Assembly (NCBI GenBank): GCA_036346375.1
Contig: CM070501.1
Span: forward strand, 37,096,539 to 37,160,538
Source: Guadua angustifolia
Lineage: Eukaryota; Streptophyta; Magnoliopsida; Poales; Poaceae
Reading direction: 5' to 3'
DNA length: 64,000 nucleotides
The position numbers were made by a program, and so were the translations under genes. This document shows, piece after piece, positions 62,040 to 64,000 of the stretch. Below the pieces are notes generated by a model. The model ran no database searches. It saw only the letters and a list, made by a program, of their open reading frames with translations, and was not told the origin of the DNA. The stretch's first letter is position 1. The number at the start of each line of letters is the position of its first letter.

Positions 62040-64000
62040 CTATCTCCGTATTGCAGGGCCTCTATACTGACCTCTCACAACAACAAAGCCCTCCGGAGGC
62101 TGATGGTCCTCCAGCTCCTCCAACCAGACAACCTCTGAGCTATTTATTTCACTGGGCAAAACAGCTGGTAGAATTTTCCAAGGGGAAAAAACGTTAGAAA
62201 AGCTCAGAAATGGCATAACAATTAGAATTCAAGTTCCAGTAGCTCTATATACCAGGTGGTTCCCTCACTGAAGACTTCCGAAAGTATGAACAGTGCCTCC
62301 CATTCTCAGCAGAATATGGTGGCGAAAGGACGTCGAATAGAGCACAAGGTGTGATGGCTCTGAAAGTGTGGATGTTACCGCCGCTAGTGGGATAAAGAAT
62401 GGTTGTCTCTGGCGCAGACATTTCACAATCTCTGACAAGCTTTGCTGGTCTCGCTGCAAGTTCCACAGGGAGTCAGGTGTTACATCATGTTATCAGTTGG
62501 CACATAATTTTCACATAACCAAGGAAAATAGTTGAATTAGGAGCATTGCGTAATTAATAAATGATCCATAGAAGTGGAGTTTGCGATACATAGCCACATT
62601 TGGAACTCATCTAACATCAAACAAATTAAATAGCAGGAAATACAGCTTTTTGTACTATAATTAAAAGGCATGAAATTTAGCTGTCTTGCATTGCTTTGAG
62701 GTGTTTGCTAGGATCAATATATCCTGATTAACAATGCCATCAGCATCCAACCACTTCAAGGCAACTTGGTGTGTCACAAGAGGCAAGCTACACCAATACA
62801 TATATAATGTGGACACTGAGTGGCGTGTGAAAATACCACAAAACTTGGCTTACAACACATCACACCAAGTGTCAACGTAGTTGCCAGCATCCGTAAGGTG
62901 AGAGCAAAGACTTTGTCAAAGAAAGCCAACCGAAAAAAAGGAATTTTCTTACAACAATAAAAGGCGCTAAGTTAAAAGAAAAGACAGTAGAACAGAAATG
63001 AATAGTTGCAGCAATCATTTTGGACAAAGGGTTAGGATCTAGATTTTGTTTAGTTAAATAGAGGGATTAATAACGGTGCCAGGTCCAAAGTACCAAAGCC
63101 AATTGTCGAAAATCCAAGAGATATCCAGCTATATAAGGTTTCATCTTCAACATCAGAGTAAGGCTGATGCATTGCAAACAATTAAGATTTTAAGTGTGAA
63201 GAACCACATCTTGGCTAGAAACCATACAGTACTCCACATATGGGGTAGCCTATTAAGACTCTGTTTGTTTGGGTTTTTTCACCAGCTTAAAAACCAAAAA
63301 GTCAAAACCTAAACAATAGGTGGCTTTTTGTCTAGGCTTTTTTAAAGCCATAAACTTCTATATAACTAAAAGTCAAAAGCCACCGGATAAGTGTTTTTTT
63401 AGCTTATTGAGTGTTGGCCTTAGATTAATGCCACTAAAGTTATGGTAAAATCATCCACATATATCATATATAAAAGCCAATATCCTTTAAGCTATTTATG
63501 CTCAAAAGTTGGCTTTAAGCTATAAGCGCTGCCTAAACAAACAAGGCCTAAGCAACATCTGAAGCTTATCCAACGATGTATGGCCAATAATGTAGATTGT
63601 AGTAGACAATGCTGATTATGCTTTGCTTGACACATAGAAAATTTATGAATTATGACATTGCTCCACTCTTTATCATCAAATCAGCATAGATACAATGACC
63701 TTCAATAAGATGTGCAAGTAATAATTGATTGTGAAGTAACCACTTATGGAGCTCAAGAAACGAATAAATTATCTTCATATAGCCTACAGCATGTTCTTTT
63801 ATGTTTGCTTATTAACTTTGCGCGTTCATTTATTAGCTAGTGAACAGACAATAGAAGATGGTGGCATACTAAATATTATCCCCGAACGAATTAAACAAAT
63901 AGATGATGATTATGGACTAATATTGTGTAGCAGAATAACATCATTCAAATGGCAGAACTCACCCTGTAATAGATCAGATTGATCAGCTATATCAATCCAA
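62040..64000 (-). CDS. Plant cysteine oxidase (PCO/2-aminoethanethiol dioxygenase family), 3' exons, continues beyond the window
   Basis: PCOs are iron-dependent thiol dioxygenases that oxidise N-terminal cysteine of ERF-VII factors, feeding the N-degron oxygen-sensing pathway. Exons on minus: 64000-63963 (partial, DWIDIADQSDLLQ), 62453-62253 (RPAKLVRDCEMSAPETTILY, SGGNIHTFRAITPCALFDVL, SPPYSAENGRHCSYFRKSSV) and 62164-62040 (VLPSEINSSEVVWLEELEDH, QPPEGFVVVRGQYRGPAIRR, stop). Phases fit (G|CG and G|CT splits) and junctions are GT-AG. The His in GRHC corresponds to the third iron ligand. The HDH pair lies in upstream exons outside the window, so activity cannot be judged fully. The C-terminal WLEE...GFVV...YRGP is the family end. 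The 63962-62454 intron carries a MITE. Which PCO subclass it is was not resolved. Confidence 0.9.
63257..63548. mobile_element. MITE (292 bp) inside the cysteine oxidase intron
   Basis: Left GACTCTGTTTGTTTGGG and right, reversed, GGCCTTGTTTGTTTAGG are inverted termini. TAA flanks both ends (63254-63256, 63549-63551), a Tourist/PIF-like TSD. A diverged copy is at 52215-52442. Confidence 0.75.

Overview
The window is nuclear DNA from a grass (Poaceae). The evidence is spliced GT-AG genes with typical plant protein families, a GC-rich 5' coding bias in the single-copy genes, and a dense load of grass-type transposons: Ty3/gypsy Tat-like, Ty1/copia, L1-type LINE, MULE, hAT, Tourist-like and Stowaway-like MITEs. 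No species-diagnostic sequence was seen, so the genus is left open. Nothing prokaryotic, organellar or CRISPR-like is present.

Four host genes look intact or plausibly functional. (1) 17.2-25.0 kb, minus: phosphatidate cytidylyltransferase (CDP-diacylglycerol synthase), 11 coding exons, 425 aa, with a 5' UTR intron, a TATA box and a MULE in its last-but-one intron. (2) 36.6-37.1 kb, minus: a single-exon DUF4228/PADRE-type protein, 186 aa, with a TATA box. (3) 56.2-58.5 kb, plus: a three-exon DUF688-type protein, 681 aa. (4) 62.0-64.0 kb, minus, running off the right edge: the 3' exons of a plant cysteine oxidase. A fifth locus, 11.5-14.7 kb minus, is a decayed, intron-containing phosphoenolpyruvate carboxylase pseudogene that has lost part of its catalytic signature.

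Region by region: 0-4.2 kb is a nested retroelement, a Tat-like gypsy element (antisense extra ORF plus LTR) inserted into the RNase H end of a copia element. 4.2-11.5 kb holds gene-fragment and AT-rich repeats plus MITEs. 11.5-16.3 kb is the PEPC pseudogene, a LINE tail and a copia LTR. 17-25 kb is the CDP-DAG synthase gene. 25.2-26.4 kb is an hAT-like element just upstream of its promoter. 27-30.7 kb is intergenic with tandem duplications. 30.75-35.3 kb is a full-span but decayed copia element with both LTRs and a target-site duplication (TSD). 36.5-37.4 kb is the DUF4228 gene. 37.4-48 kb is intergenic with MITEs, a solo LTR and microsatellites. 48.0-50.1 kb is a 5'-inverted LINE. 51-54 kb has a short retroposon with a 17-bp TSD and MITEs. 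56-58.5 kb is the DUF688 gene. 59.3-60.5 kb is a degenerate repeat. 62-64 kb is the cysteine oxidase gene.

The genes do not form a pathway or cluster; they are unrelated neighbours separated by transposons. No new multi-gene system was found. The most informative observations are structural: a LINE whose inverted 5' half and 9-14 bp TSD record twin-priming integration, a MULE with internal triple repeats inside an essential lipid gene, a solo LTR dated relative to the MITE it split, and a Pol III-like (A box/B box/T-run) segment inside an hAT-like element.
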